Positions 40,401 to 53,700 of a stretch of 64,000 nucleotides of DNA are shown here, piece after piece. Position 1 is the first letter of the stretch, and the number at the start of each line of letters is the position of its first letter. This stretch comes from Dermatophagoides farinae (Eukaryota; Arthropoda; Arachnida; Sarcoptiformes; Pyroglyphidae). The stretch spans positions 2,833,001-2,897,000 of the forward strand of contig NC_134684.1 in NCBI RefSeq assembly GCF_024713945.1, read 5' to 3'. The notes under the pieces are model-generated. The model did not search any database. It saw nothing but the letters and a program-made list of their open reading frames with translations, and was not told the origin of the DNA. The position numbers and the translations under genes were made by a program.

Positions 40401-41716
40401 AGCTACTCATTTAGCTCTATAGTTCATAGTCAATTCTTTATCGTTTGTCCACAGAAGAAATGAAGTGAAAAAAAAATATAGAAAAAAAAACAAAATCGAT
40501 AATTCCTATGTGCGCGTTTATGTGTTTGTGTGTGTGTTTATGTGTCATGTATGCACAGGTTCCAATCGATCCAAATGAAAAAACACACACACAGGCCGAT
40601 ATTAATGTTTTTTTTCCTCATTTATTTATTCCTGAAATTTATGCATTTTTTTTTTTGGCCAATTCTCTATTTACTTTCACCAGACCATTAGCTTTGATTG
40701 TCTTTGTTTCGGAATATTTTGAACAATGAAATGTCGATCTTGGTAAAATGAACAAACAAACAAACATTGTAATCAAGTGCGGGTGCATGTCCATTTATAT
40801 TTATTATTTCATTCCAATTAGTTTCATGTTTTCGCTGGTCCTTTTTTTTCAATTTATTTCAACTTTTTTTTTTTTGATTCAATTGCATTTGACTTTTTTA
40901 TTTCTTCTTTCATTGCAATAAATGGTGATTCCATTTTGGATGATGTTTGAAAAAATGTTTTTTTTCCACTTTTCTTTTTTTTTCTTTCTCAATTCCTGGA
41001 ACACACATGAACACACACAAAGAGAAAGAGTGATAGAGCAAGAGAGAGCGAGAGAGAGAGAGAGAGAATTGATTTATTACCTGAACGAAAAAAAAAATTC
41101 GATGACAGTATAAATCGATTAAAGATTTTGAAGACGAACGAAAAACGAAAGATTGAATTTCCATCAAAATGTCCGAATGTTTCTTATCATCAATAGTAAT
41201 GAAATTGAAAAGCTGTCGAAATTTTTTCCATTTTTACTTATATTCAATTTAAATGCAATGAAAAATCGAATAAATTTTCTTTTTTTTTTTTCTCTCTCCC
41301 ACTTTCACCAATCATCATTTTCTATATTTATTTAATTTCAGGTCAATCTGGACCATCAACTACGTATGGATGTGCAAAAAAATCTGACAACACCATCAAA
41401 ATTTACATTTGATGAAGCACAGAAAAAAATTCAAAGTCTATTAGAATCCGATTCATATGTACGATTTTTACAATCCGATCTATATACTGATCTTGTTGTT
41501 TCAGAATTAAAACGTAGTACAACGGCTAACAATCATAATAATAGTGATAATAATCATGATGATGATGATCATGATCATGATCATCATGATGATTGTGATA
41601 ATAAATTGAAAAAAAATTGTAAAAATTTCAAAGAAACATCGGCATCAAATTCACGACGTCATTCAAAAGATAGTGAAAATCAACAACCAACATCACCGCC
41701 GCCATTTTTTGCATGA
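15603..41716 (+). CDS. Large R4-type RGS protein (RGS3-like C-terminal domain)
   Basis: Nine exons join in frame: 15603-16691, 28947-29830, 29928-30596, 30699-30786, 31014-31484, 36219-36376, 39274-39434, 39675-39838 and 41342-41716. This gives about 1,352 residues from Met 15603. All junctions are GT-AG. The RGS domain (about residues 1160-1280) is split over the last three exons: WSKSFRDLMANR, YGSALFRAFLC, EFSDENIEFWLACEEY, RAKKIFDNY, VNLDHQLR, FDEAQKKIQSLLESDSY, RFLQSDLYTDLV. The Asn in DEN and in VNLD correspond to the Galpha-contacting asparagines of RGS4-type domains. The preceding KQRLRFLSRRH resembles the segment before the domain in RGS3. Such domains accelerate GTP hydrolysis on Gi/Gq alpha subunits at the membrane. 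The rest is low complexity: poly-Asp, many poly-Gln and poly-Asn runs, poly-Ala, Thr, Ser and His runs, with basic patches. I see no PDZ, DEP or C2 domain. Exon 1 membership rests on phase and composition, so it is less sure than exons 2-9. Confidence 0.85.
19033..19081. repeat. CA microsatellite, interrupted
   Basis: A CA run with two CAAACA interruptions in the RGS first intron. Confidence 0.9.
19567..19630. repeat. AG microsatellite, 32 units
   Basis: A perfect dinucleotide AG tract of 64 bases, purine-only on the plus strand. It is the longest perfect dinucleotide run I see in the window. Confidence 0.95.
19767..19774. promoter_or_regulatory. Candidate cAMP response element
   Basis: The full palindromic octamer TGACGTCA, the CREB/ATF consensus, lies in the RGS first intron about 1.1 kb before the candidate alternative first exon. 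One such match could occur by chance in a window of this size, so the call rests on position only. Confidence 0.2.
20859..21116 (+). CDS. Candidate alternative first exon of the RGS gene
   Basis: An open segment starts at ATG 20859 (another in-frame ATG is at 20898). It encodes 86 codons rich in Ser, Thr and Lys (SSSSSTSRSKLSINSLFND, TKTSSWRTNLKKFSTKFF) and reaches a donor, AAT followed by GTATGT, in phase 0. The next RGS exon (28947) begins in phase 0, so it splices in frame and would replace the Gln/Asp-rich exon 1. Unlike its surroundings, the segment is not a simple repeat and shows a basic amphipathic stretch. The resulting protein would have about 1,075 residues. It may instead be an unrelated open stretch; only transcripts can decide. 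Confidence 0.4.
24741..24767. repeat. 27-base A homopolymer
   Basis: An uninterrupted A tract within the RGS first intron. Confidence 0.9.
26738..26785. repeat. AC microsatellite, about 24 units
   Basis: A perfect dinucleotide run in the RGS first intron, on the plus strand. Confidence 0.9.
26928..26979. repeat. CAT microsatellite, about 17 units
   Basis: The longest perfect trinucleotide run in the window, 150 bases after the AC tract in the RGS first intron. Confidence 0.95.
27205..27248. repeat. TC microsatellite
   Basis: A TC run with one AG interruption near its end, in the RGS first intron. Confidence 0.85.
31485..36218 (+). other. RGS intron 5 (4.7 kb)
   Basis: It runs from the donor GTAAGT after CGG to the acceptor before TCAAAGAAACG. 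It contains ATG runs (for example 33241-33270), TTG/CAA runs, CA runs and long A/T tracts. No open frame in it has believable protein composition or matching splice sites. Confidence 0.6.
33241..33270. repeat. TGA/ATG microsatellite
   Basis: A perfect trinucleotide run of ten units in RGS intron 5. Confidence 0.9.
36377..39273 (+). other. RGS intron 6 (2.9 kb)
   Basis: It lies between the His-rich exon 6 (donor GTAAGT after GCA AT) and exon 7 (AG at 39272-39273). It contains a TTG run near 37233, a 29-base A tract (37429-37457), GT and CA runs and a GGT run near 38886. No gene is seen. Confidence 0.6.
37429..37457. repeat. 29-base A homopolymer
   Basis: An uninterrupted A tract in RGS intron 6, following TTG and ATT runs. 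Confidence 0.9.
39839..41341 (+). other. RGS intron 8 (1.5 kb)
   Basis: The intron sits inside the RGS domain between SPRE and VNLD. Its donor is GTAAGT and its acceptor is TTTCAG at 41336-41341. It contains CAT, ATG, GT and GA runs and no other coding signal. Confidence 0.65.
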
Positions 41717-44700
41717 TTTTATCCACTGGTGAAACAAAACAGACAAAATGATTGTTTTATGGATACAAAACACCAAGAAAAAAAATAACAACCTGAAAAG
41801 TCAGGTGTTCCAGCGATTCGAATTTTTTTTTCGCATATATACACTTTATTTGAGCACAAATCGTGTAGTTTGAAAACACACACACACACACATCAACTTT
41901 ACCACCAATACACACATCTTATCATCAAATAATCCTATTTTTAATTGTCACATTCTCTTCATCACAATGAGAATACGGCATTGTTTTTTTTTTCTTTGTC
42001 CACATACATCGTTCCAGTATTATTATTATTATCATCATCGTTATCTCATTATAATTGGATCCACCATCATTATCATTGTCAATTCATCATATATTTATTT
42101 TTATTAATTTTCATCATCATCATCATTATCATCAACATATTTGTCATCAGAATTGTCTCCCTTTGATCACATACACACACATTAATTTTCATTTGGAAAC
42201 TCAAAACAACAAAATATCAAAAAACACAAAAAAAAATCTTCTATTCACAACGACAGCATACAATACACTAATAAGTCATCACCGTTATCATCATCATCAT
42301 TGTGGACCATAATTTCATGATTCGAATAATAACTGATGATGTCAAAGAAAAATTAAACAAGAATTTCGATTCTTGTTGTTTTCTTACTCATTTTATCATC
42401 ATTTTTCATGGAAAATCTTTATATTTATGTCCCAAATTCCATCATTTTTATTTTTCATCTCATGTCATTGCATTTTTTCTCCCATTTCATTCATTGTCAT
42501 TACACACACACGAAAAAAATAAATAAATGAAATCCAAAATGTCTTTCTGATAATGAAAATTTTTCCCTCAATCATGTCATTAAATAAATTTTTCTTTTTT
42601 TTTCTCTCTCCTCACCCAAATGTTTCTTACTCAAAATTGATGAGTTTTCTTTTCTTTTCTTTTTTTTGTTTCTTGGAATACAGAAAATGAAACACTATGG
42701 ATTCGTATCTAGGTGTGCCCTATTCAGGAATTTCTTTCTCGCCCCCTCTCTCTCTCCCTTTCTCTCTATAATGATGATTTGTTTTTCATCGTCTGTGTGT
42801 GGTATCGAATTAAAATCGAACACACACACATTTTGATTGCTCATCATCATTTAAAGCTGAATTTTCATGTAGCATAGATTGGTATTTCCTTTTGCACATA
42901 TTCAATTACACATTTTTTTTGTTTTTCATTTTTTTTTCTTGAAACAAAATACATTTCACAAACAATGAAATTAATTTATACATCATAAAATGATCATCAA
43001 AATTTGCATAGAATAACAGAACAAACACAAAAAAATTACACCTGTAAAAAATTCATATAAAGAGACAATAACAATGACAAAAGAATAACCAGAATTTTCT
43101 TCTTCTATTTTTTTTTCGTTCCTGTTCCAATGAAAATGAATTTCCGTTTTTTTTCAATGGAAAAAAATCTTCCATCTACATCGTACACACACACACACAT
43201 TACACATGCTGATAAACAACAATATTGTCATGAAAGAGACCACCAAGAATTTGCAATATAAAACTGGTGATAGTGAGCAAAAAAAAAAAAAAAAAAAATA
43301 AAGAATCACAATTCTTCACTGCTAATCATCATCATTATCAATAAGTATATTGTATTCACACACACAAACAAACAAACACAATTGCTGAGAATGATGATAA
43401 AATCATTGAAAAGATTGTTATTTTTTTTTCTTCATCATCACTGTCATTGAATTCAAATATAAAACAGAATTCTTTGAAAGATGATTGATTGTATAACGAG
43501 TATTCGGGTATTCATCTCATTCCATAAAGAATTTTTTTTTTTTTACTCACACCAACACACTAAATGCTGAACGATCCTTTTTGGTCAATCAATTTTTTTT
43601 TGTTGTTTCATCTTCATTCATTCATTCATCCAATTTAATTTCATAATAATAATGATTGAACGGATCGATACAAATAATTTGCGTGTGTGTATGTTGATCA
43701 ATTTCATTTCAGATTCTTCTTTTCATTTTTTTTTCTTTTGTTCCAAATGAAATTCATTGAATCATCATTATATAATCATTGTAATCTTGATGAAAAAAAA
43801 ATGAATAAAAATTGCTGTCGTTTTCATCACATTTTGTTTGATTTGATAACATCTTATAAAGAAAAATAAATAAATAAATTCAATTTTGTTTTCAGACATA
43901 TTCCATCATTATCATTCTAAGCTTTTATGGTCATCATTAGGATGGCAGTTTTGGTTGGTTGCATTTCCGAAAAAAAAAAATCTTTTTTTCTCCACTCATC
44001 GGATATATCTTCTTTGAAAATTTTTTCACCATAATTATAGCCCATTGTTCTTGTAGATCTAATATTTTTCTTTTCGTCTTCTTCCTTTTTTTTCTCTTTC
44101 ACATTTGTTTCCGCTATGATCATGTTGTTGTTGTTGTTGTTGTTTTTTTCTGGTTCTTGCCTCTATTTTTTTCTTCTATTCATTCATGAATATAATCGTT
44201 CACTAAATATAAATATAGAAACAAAAAAAAAAAAGACAAGTGGACAAGAATTTGAATCCCAAAAGGCCACCATTCACCATCATAAATATATGATGTATGT
44301 AATTGCGGAAATCTAGATTCTTGGACTCTTATATATGGTAAATATAAAAATATAACACCTATCAATGGCTAACCAAGCCAAGTTATGCATTATTGTATGA
44401 ATTGTTTATTTGATTTGGTTATGAATATTATAACATTTCATATTTCTATTTCTCATGAATTTTTTTTCTTTTGTTTTCCACTTCAATCATATATTTATAT
44501 CGATATGAATGATATTCCGTCAAATGAATCTTGATTACCATTGAATAATTTATATATTCATATGAATGATGATAAATGATAATAAGAATAATGATCAATA
44601 GTGTATTGTGTGTGTGTGTCACATGTCATCGACTTTTCATATATTTGATTATTAATAATACAAAATAAACAAATAAATGAATGAATAAAGAATTGTATAG

Positions 44701-45572
44701 CTTTTTTTGATTTGACATTGTCAATTTTTTTTTCCAAGAATCAAGATATTGATCGATTCCTTGTCTGTGTGTGCGTGTGTGTTTGTGTGCGCCCGTTTGA
44801 ACATTAAAAGCTTATATGAATGTCATTCTTATTATTCTTTCTTTCTCCATCTTGATGTCATACACATGAATGTGTGTACATTATCATGAACATTAAATTG
44901 AAAACAATTGTAATTATCAATACATTCGAAAAAAATGTGAAAAAAACCTCAATATAAGAATTTGATGCAAATGTTATCATCATTATTATTACTTTGCGTA
45001 GGAATGTTGCCTTTAGAATGATAATTAGAATTTCAACTTGAAAGAAAAAAAAATTTCTAATATCATCTAGGTTTCGAATTGATTCTTTTTTTTCAATTTA
45101 TTCTGTTACAACAATACATTCACAAGAATTACAAATTTCGTAATCGCCGGCATTAGAATGAATAAATGAATCCTGGATTATCTGGAATCCAATGAATCAA
45201 ATATATCTCAAATATAGACATTTATGTTACAATTGAAATGTTTTGCGTAAATGACAACATTTGACTCTTTCTGTTTCACTTTATTTTATGAAATTATGAA
45301 TTCATGGAATTGGAATCCCCTATTATCATTTTAGATGATCCTTTTTTTTCTGCGGAAAATCTCGAATTTTTTTTCTTTCCAACCACATGGATTCTTATTT
45401 CATAAAGTCTTTTTTTCATAATATCTGGGCTTTATTTTGTTCAAACTATCCGAGATATATATGAATTAAATACTTGTGATTAAGTAAGTAACTGAGGGTT
45501 GGAATTTGGGTTTTGTTTGTTTGTTTGTATCTGTATATTGGATATTTCATAACGTGTATTAATCTTGAAACA

Positions 45573-45603
<31 letters not shown>

Positions 45604-46794
45604 CAAAAAAATGTTTTTCGAATATTCATTACAATTTTGTCATCTCATTTTTCTTATTCTCTTTGGCTTATAAAATGGCAACAAAATTGTTCCATGGTTG
45701 AGTATCCCTTTTCGTTTTTTTTTCATTCCATTACATTCATTTTGAATGGCTTTTAAATTAATGTATATAAAGCTATCTAATCCGCTCTTTAATATCTTTA
45801 ACAATAAGAACGAACAAACAAACAAACAATTTAAATTCAGTTCTCGTTCATCTCAAGTAGTACAATATTGTATGAAGAATTGAGGGGAAAAAAATGGCCA
45901 ACTTATCTTGAAAATTTACATAAATTCCATCGTTGACATTTCATTTGATTTTTTCCACCTTTAAATTCTGCACACACAAAAAAAACGATTTCATAAATTG
46001 TAACTACAGTGAAGAAAGAATAACAAAACAGCCACTATGTTTTGGAATTTTTTTTTATATTCATTGTTGACTTTTTTTTATGAATTTCAAGGTCAAATTA
46101 TGATTTGCCAAGTTATCAAATTATCTTTAAAAGGTTTAATCGAACTCAATGGACAGAGTTAACATGAAAAAAATTTCCAAAATTCAAAATTTTTCTGATT
46201 TCATTCATTCACTCATTTATATTCAAACAAACAAAAAAAAAGAAAAAAATTTAAATATTTCAAAATCAAAATCAAAACGAATTGATTGCACCAAAAAAAA
46301 ACAATCATTGCACCATTACGACAAATGTCATCATCATCATCATCATCATTTCCAATGAATAGAATTGAAATGGAATTCATTCCAAATCAAAAAAATGAAA
46401 AAGAATTTGCAATCTGTCAATTCCAAGTCCCTTATCATTATCAAATATCATTTTTTACACTTTTTTTTGTCTTTCAACTTTTTTTTCGATTTGATGATTT
46501 GTTTGAACATATCGTATCTTGACGGCAAAACTAAAAAAAAAAAAAAAAACAGAAAAAAGAAGAAAAATAACGATTGATCAAATAAAGTGGGGGGAAAAAA
46601 AGAAAAATCAGAACCAAACAAAAAAAAACTGCTGATAAATGAAAAGAAATGATAATGCAAATTCATTCAAATTAACCATCAATATTCTTTCATCATGAAT
46701 GAATGAATGAATAAAGTTGTCAATTTCATCTAAACATCTAGACAGCAGAAAACAAAACAAAAAAACGGAATTACATTTGCAATTAATGACATCA

Positions 46795-46825
<31 letters not shown>

Positions 46826-49800
46826 TCAGAATATATCTAGTTGTGTTGAAAAAAAAAGTTGAAAACAAGGGAAAAATTCTTCCGTTTCATATTCCAAATT
46901 TTTTTTTGTTTGATGTAGTATTTTCTTTCCATTAAAACAATAACTAATGATGATGATGATGATGATGATGATAATAGAAATAAGGAATGACTGAAAATGT
47001 ACTTGAAGACAAAAAAAAATTTCAAATTACAAAAAAATTTTCAACTAGAATATTCTGCCTGTGGTAATTTTGATGACTTGGATTTTTTACATCCATCCAG
47101 ATTCATTATCAAGATTTTGAGCAAAAAAAAAAATTCCAATATTTGATCAAACGCAAATAAATAGAATAGAAAAAAAAAATTCAGCCACCATAGTTGATGA
47201 TGACGAACAACAACATCCCTTTTTTCATTATAATGACCCAATGTTTTCAATTACTGTGTATTATATACAGGAGTTGAATGTACTTGGAAAATATTTTTCT
47301 TTTGTTCCTCACCAATTATTAGTGATAGAGTAAGTTTTTTTTTGTTTTGGTATTATTTTTCACTCCCATTTTTTTTTTGGAATCCAATTCATTCATTCAA
47401 TCATATGGTCATTGTACTATTCATCGTTCACTCTTTATTTAATCAAGCTATTCATTCAATGCCATATTTGTGTGTGTATTGGACATAAATTCAAGTCGAA
47501 ACGGAAATTCCAAACTAATACCCAAATCTGTTAACAAAAATAATAAGTAATGATGATAATGATGATGAAAAATGTAGACAAACAATAGAACAGCACCGAA
47601 ATGAATGAATGAATGTGTGAACAAAAAAAAAGAATCCACCAGAATATATAATAGGGTATAGTCATTGATTCTGTTATATATAACTAACTAAACTGCGGGT
47701 GATTCATGACATTAAAATAGAATCAACATTCATTTTGGGAACATTTATTCATACTATAGGAAAAACAAATAAAAGAAAAGTGTGAGAAATGAAAACAAAT
47801 TTACACAACATAAAATTCATTACTGATGATGGCTGCACTATCATCATCATCATCATCATCACAGAATAACTGTTAAATCGTGTATAAATAAAATCAAAAA
47901 AAAAGAATTGACAATTGTATTTGAATCAGAAACAATCACAAATCTTGGAAAAGAAAAAAAAACAGAAATGACTATAGAATGAATCAAAAAGTAAAACCAT
48001 CATCAAAAACATTTTCATTGAAGAAGATAACTACTACTATCATTATATTCAACATTCACATACAATAGAAAAATTCAATTGAATAACCAAAAAAAAAAAA
48101 AAAAAAAATCTCTGTACAGTGTAATGACATTAAAGTTGATCGAACAAAACAACATACGAATAAAGAAAAAAAAACGTAAATGGATCTAAAATTCTTTAAT
48201 CAGAAATTTTCATTGAAAATGAAATCATTGACAATGTGTGTGTGTGTGTGTATGATGTGATTCAGTGATTGTCACCTAACAACATTTAGAAAGCAGAAAA
48301 AACAACATGAAACTCAATAGCCTACAGAATCGAATATAAGACAGTCTGGTTGGCATCAAACAATGGAGAAAATTTTTTTTTTTGAACCAAAAAAAAAGTA
48401 AAATGATCCAAGATGAAGATGTAGTGACATTTACAAGATTATTTTGATTATTATGTATGTATGTCTGTGTTGATTTTGAAATGTTTAATGTGTGTGTGTG
48501 AGTGTGTGTTTTAAAGTGCGTGTGTCATTTCATTTCATTTGATATAAAGATGTATGTATATGTTGATGATGTTGAAACCAGAGATTCATGTTGAATCAAT
48601 CCAATGGTGATCATAATCATTATTCGATTGACGCCGACGCTTTAGTTTCGATTCGATAAAACGAAAAAAAAAATTCTTACAGATCATTCAACTCAATTAG
48701 CTTTCGATATAAGGGATTTTTCTTTTTAGACAACTTTTTTTTTCTAAATACAAACAATACAAACATAAAACGTATCATCATCATATATGAAAGAATGTGA
48801 AAACCTAAAGTTTGAATGATGATGATGATGATAATAATAATAATAAAAATAATGGAATACAAAACAAGTTCAATTGAATTGAAATATAGTAAAGAATCTT
48901 TAGATGTTTTTCTTTCTTTTTTTTTTGTTCGAAAGAATGAAAAGAAAAAAAATGGTCTCTAATCTTGATAGTGTAGAATCCTGGCATTCAAAATAAAGGG
49001 AAAAAAATTTGCTATTAGAATTGTAGCCACTTTATTCTTGGTTAGTTAGTTTTTTTTTCTGTTGGCCAAAAATTCCATGTTTGTATTTCGTGTATTCAGT
49101 TGATTGGCAGAAATTGGTATTATTTGTCATTTTTCATTTTTTTTCTCCATTTCCATTGTCGAGTTGTTGTTGGCAATTTTTTTTTACATTTATTTTCATC
49201 AATGAACAACAACAATATATGAGGTCCTTCACATGTATTTATACAGGACTTACTACTTATATGAACTCTATCATTACACAAATTTTCATTTTTGTTATAA
49301 ATTTTTTTTCCCTTCATTCACTATTCAAGTTAATTTATTGATGACAACAGTATGAAGGCATAATGGAGAGAGAGAAAAAAAAATGTTTTTCTTCATTCGA
49401 GAAACAAAAAACAACAACAAAGTTCAAGATGATGATGAAAAAAAAAATATTATTATCAAAGTTTTCTTGATTCTTGATTCTTGTTTATATATGGTAAATG
49501 TAAATGTTATCAGGAGAGTTTTTTCTTTTTTTTTTGTTTTTATTCTGGCTACGACAAAAAGACAATGTCTGCAGACATCAACATAACAAATATATACTAT
49601 ATAAAAATGTTAGATAAAGTTTTTTTGTTTTTGTTTTTTGTTTTCCAAAATAAAATACAATCAATTCAATATACCAAGTGGACTTGACTTTTTTTCATTC
49701 TGACATGGGTTTATGTTTTTTTTTTATTCATTCATCTATGTATTTTATGTGATTTTGAAATTGATTGATCAACAAAACACAATTGTTCAGTGGAATATAA

Positions 49801-50798
49801 ACATATCCGTGATCAGATTCATGATGGCAATGGTGGTGAAAAAAAAAACAGAAAAAGTTTAAGTGAAGGGAAAAGCAATAACTACAAACAAAAAAAAAAA
49901 AAAAAAAAACATAAACCACATCCATTCGGAAAAGATCTAGAATTTCTTATTTCATTTCATTTCCTTTATGTGTACATTATTTATTGAGAATTCATTTATT
50001 GATTTGGATTCAGATTTGTTTGTTTGTTAGGGAATTCATCCATCACCGAACCATAGTTCTATTCTTTTTTTTTCCTCTCTATATAAACCCTAATTCGGTT
50101 TTTATTGTGTGATTCAACTTTTTTTTTTTTTTTGACTGATGTAACGGAATTCGGTATTCTGTATTTTGTCCGTTAAAATATTCATATAAAAAAAAATGCA
50201 AATCATTTTAAAGTAGGGGAAAAAAACATTGAAAAACAGTAAATAGGAAAACAATATAAAACTGAGAAATAAAAAAAAAATTCTTGTTTCGATTTCAGAA
50301 TTGTATTCGGTACATGTTTGAATTCAAAATCATTGTTGTGGTTTTGAATTTAAAATTCTTTTATTTCTTCAAAAAAATTTTCAAAAATTGATTTGTCCGG
50401 AATTCGATAATATTTTTTGATTGATTCTCCAGACATATAAACAACATATGATGATGATTGAAACGCACGCACACACACACACACGCATATACCAAAGTAT
50501 TGAATGCCATCTATACATTGGATTTTCTTTTCTTTTGAACACTGATTTTTTTTATCGATGAAAAAAAACTTGAAACTTAATTTTTGGTATTTGAGTCAAA
50601 AAATTAAAATTTTGTTTTCCATCATCAAGTTTTTTTTTCTTTGGAATGAAATTTTTCAAATATTTATTCAGTACACAACACAGCACATTTTCATTTTCAT
50701 TTAATTTTTTTGTTTTTTTTTTTTTTGATGTTAGTAAAAAATCACTGTAAACAACAACCCTTTTTTCGTTTTATTTCTTCTGTGTGTGTGTCATTATC
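41717..50798. other. Long intergenic region, no supported gene
   Basis: About 9.1 kb between the RGS gene and the large secreted-protein gene. The RGS 3' UTR probably extends into it; the first canonical AATAAA I noted is at 42518-42523. The rest is T/A homopolymers, CA/GT runs (near 44606, 46803, 48236), CAT/GAT runs (near 42112, 46328, 46949) and poly-A tracts (43279-43298, 48090-48107, 49889-49909). I see no domain-like open frame and no recognisable structural RNA gene. Confidence 0.5.
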
Positions 50799-53700
50799 AT
50801 GGATCGTATGAAACATCATCATCATCATAATTATCATCAGCATCATTTTGGAACAATTTCATTTGTTTGGTTTCTGTTTGTTATATTATTGTTTCAAATA
50901 TATTATGATGGAATGGTTTGGGCACAATTTTTGCCAAAAACAACCAAAACAACGACAACAACAACAACATTCATTGGCAATGACAGCAGCAACTATTATT
51001 ATAATGTTAATAATGTTGATAATGATAATGATTTCAAAATTGTTACAAATTTTCCATCATCAGCATCTTTGGGCAACATATTTTTTGATCACAACAATAA
51101 TTTGGCCAACAATATTGTCATAATGGCAAATGATGATGATGATGATAATAATAATGAAAAACTTTATACTTATGGTTAGTTTGTGTGTGTGTGTGTGTGG
51201 ATTGAATTTTTTTTTTCATTTGTTTTGTTTCGTTGTTCATTTTCATTTTCATTTTGTTTTTGTTTTTTTTTTTTTGGTTGTATTGTGTTACAATGAATGC
51301 ATGCATGAATTTTATTTCATTCAATACGGTTTTTTTTTTTGGTTTTTTTCTGGTTTTTTTTAATGACGATGATAATTGTAATTACGAAAACCAAAACCAA
51401 AACCAAAAAAAAAAAACCAAGTTAATTCGACTGAAAAAATTAAATAATGAATTAAACACGAACGAATGTTTTATTTTTTCTTTTATTTTCGTTTTTTGGA
51501 TTTCTAAATTCAGATGAAATTGTTGGCGAAATGGAAAAAGCTACCGACGAATTTTATAATGAACTAATTCATATTAGAAACATGTTACCATCACTGCCTC
51601 CATCTTCGTTGACAACAATAACGGATGATGACGATGATGATGATGATGATGAGGACATTTTGGAACCAGCTCGAAAAAGAAAACGAAGATCAATACAATC
51701 GGAAGATTATTTTGTTCCAGATTTCATTCGTGATGTATTTATCTTTTTAGCTTTTTTTTCTTTTCTTTTTTTTGTTGTCGTTGTTGTTGTTGTTTTTCCT
51801 GTTTTGAAAACAAACTAAAAACAAATGAAGCTGAAATAGACAATAAGAAAGAAAATATTCTTGAATCTTATTCCCTGACCCCACCACCAGCCCCATTGAA
51901 TTATAATAGAACATTTTTTTTTGACATTTTTCATTTTTTCATTTCATTTCATTTCATTTTTCCTTTTTTCTTTTTTTCTTTTAACCAATCCATGTGTCCA
52001 GGGAATACAATTGATTTCAGAGATTGTACCAATTGAAGAATATGATGGTGACAATGAACAAAATGCTGATCATAAAGGCCAACAACAAAAAAATCAAAAT
52101 AAAAGTCAACCGATCAAACGTTTGCAGACAATTTGTTCGAAAAAAGGATTCATAATCGATTTTGTTCTTGTCAAATTCAATCGCAATCAATATATTGTTT
52201 GTTTGATAAAAGAAGCCAATAATAATGGCCAACAACAACATCAGCAAACAATGAAAATGTCGACAACAGAAGCTATGGCAGATAGTGTACAAAAAAATAA
52301 ACTATTCTTTGGTGCCATTGATGGACAAGACACCAATAACAATAAAAAAATGGACAACGTCAATGAACCAATAATACACGAATACACATTGGTTGATATG
52401 GTTAGGCCAAAAAAAGTTTTAGCCTTTGTCGATAAACGTCGTGCTTCATCATCATTCACACCGTTATCATCATCAACAACAAATGAAGAAGAGATATTAG
52501 TCATCGTTTTGGTCAATGAAAAACATACAATAAATGAACAGAATATTGAATGGATACAGATCGATAGCAACAATAAAATCATTTATCAAAATCATTTGGC
52601 TAGTTTGAAAAAAATTTCTACAACAAATGTGGCCATCTGGGAAAAACGTAACATGATTATTGTACATGATATATTTGAAGGCGTATTGAAAATGTTCAAA
52701 TTTGTTGGAACCTATTTTGATCACGTCGAATTTGTATGGCCAGTTACCAATGATTTGAATTCTATTTATGCATTCACATTAAACGGTATATCATATCTTG
52801 TATTAGGCTATGGTCATAGCTTGGATAACAAAACGCCTAAAGATGTTTCCATTTTAAGCTATAATGATTATATGGAACGATTGGAACCAATTCAATCGAT
52901 TCAATGTAGTGAAAAAGTTATCGGTATTGAATATTTCATTATTGGTCATGGCATCAATCAGGAAAATTTTTTGGCAATAGTTGAAGAGAATCATATTGTA
53001 ATGTATAAATTTTTGAAATCTAAACGTGAATTTATCGTATTCCAACGGATCACATCTGGACCGATTCGCCATGTAAAATCATATGGTGATGTGAAACGAA
53101 TGTTTGTGATGGCCATAATATTACAAAGTAATGATATCTATTTTATCACATATAATTCATTACGTTTCATATATTCACCCATAAATATTCGCGTTTATGT
53201 TAATCCTATGCAACCAATTTATTTGAAAAAAATTCACGATTCACATCACATGGAAAGTTATCATTCTGATGATGATGATAATGATGAAAAAATTTCAACA
53301 TTAAGCAATGTTCATCTTATGATTGGTGGCATGAATGGAATCCGTTTATATTCGATTCGTTTTTTTCATGATAATAATCTATTCAAATTATGGACTGAAC
53401 ATTTAAAATGGTGTCATATGAAACGAAATGAAATTGCTGATCTAGAGAAACATAGTATTCAAATTGAGAAACGTTTTCATGAATCATATTTTAAATCTGA
53501 TCCATTAATAATTCGAGGTACACTTACGGTGCCTGGACATCAAGGAACAACCGTGGAAACCAGTGATTATCGTAATATAAACAATGAATTATCATTAAAT
53601 AGAGAATATTTCAACGAATTATATAATATGAAACGACAATTGATTACTATTGAAAAAGAGATTCAAAAAGGCCATGAATTACTTACATCGAATGCTGTGT

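Noticed and set aside
52017-53072. Several minus-strand open frames of 70-110 codons inside the giant secreted-protein gene
   Set aside because: They lie antisense to a long exon with consistent protein-like composition and lack start context, domains and splice structure of their own.
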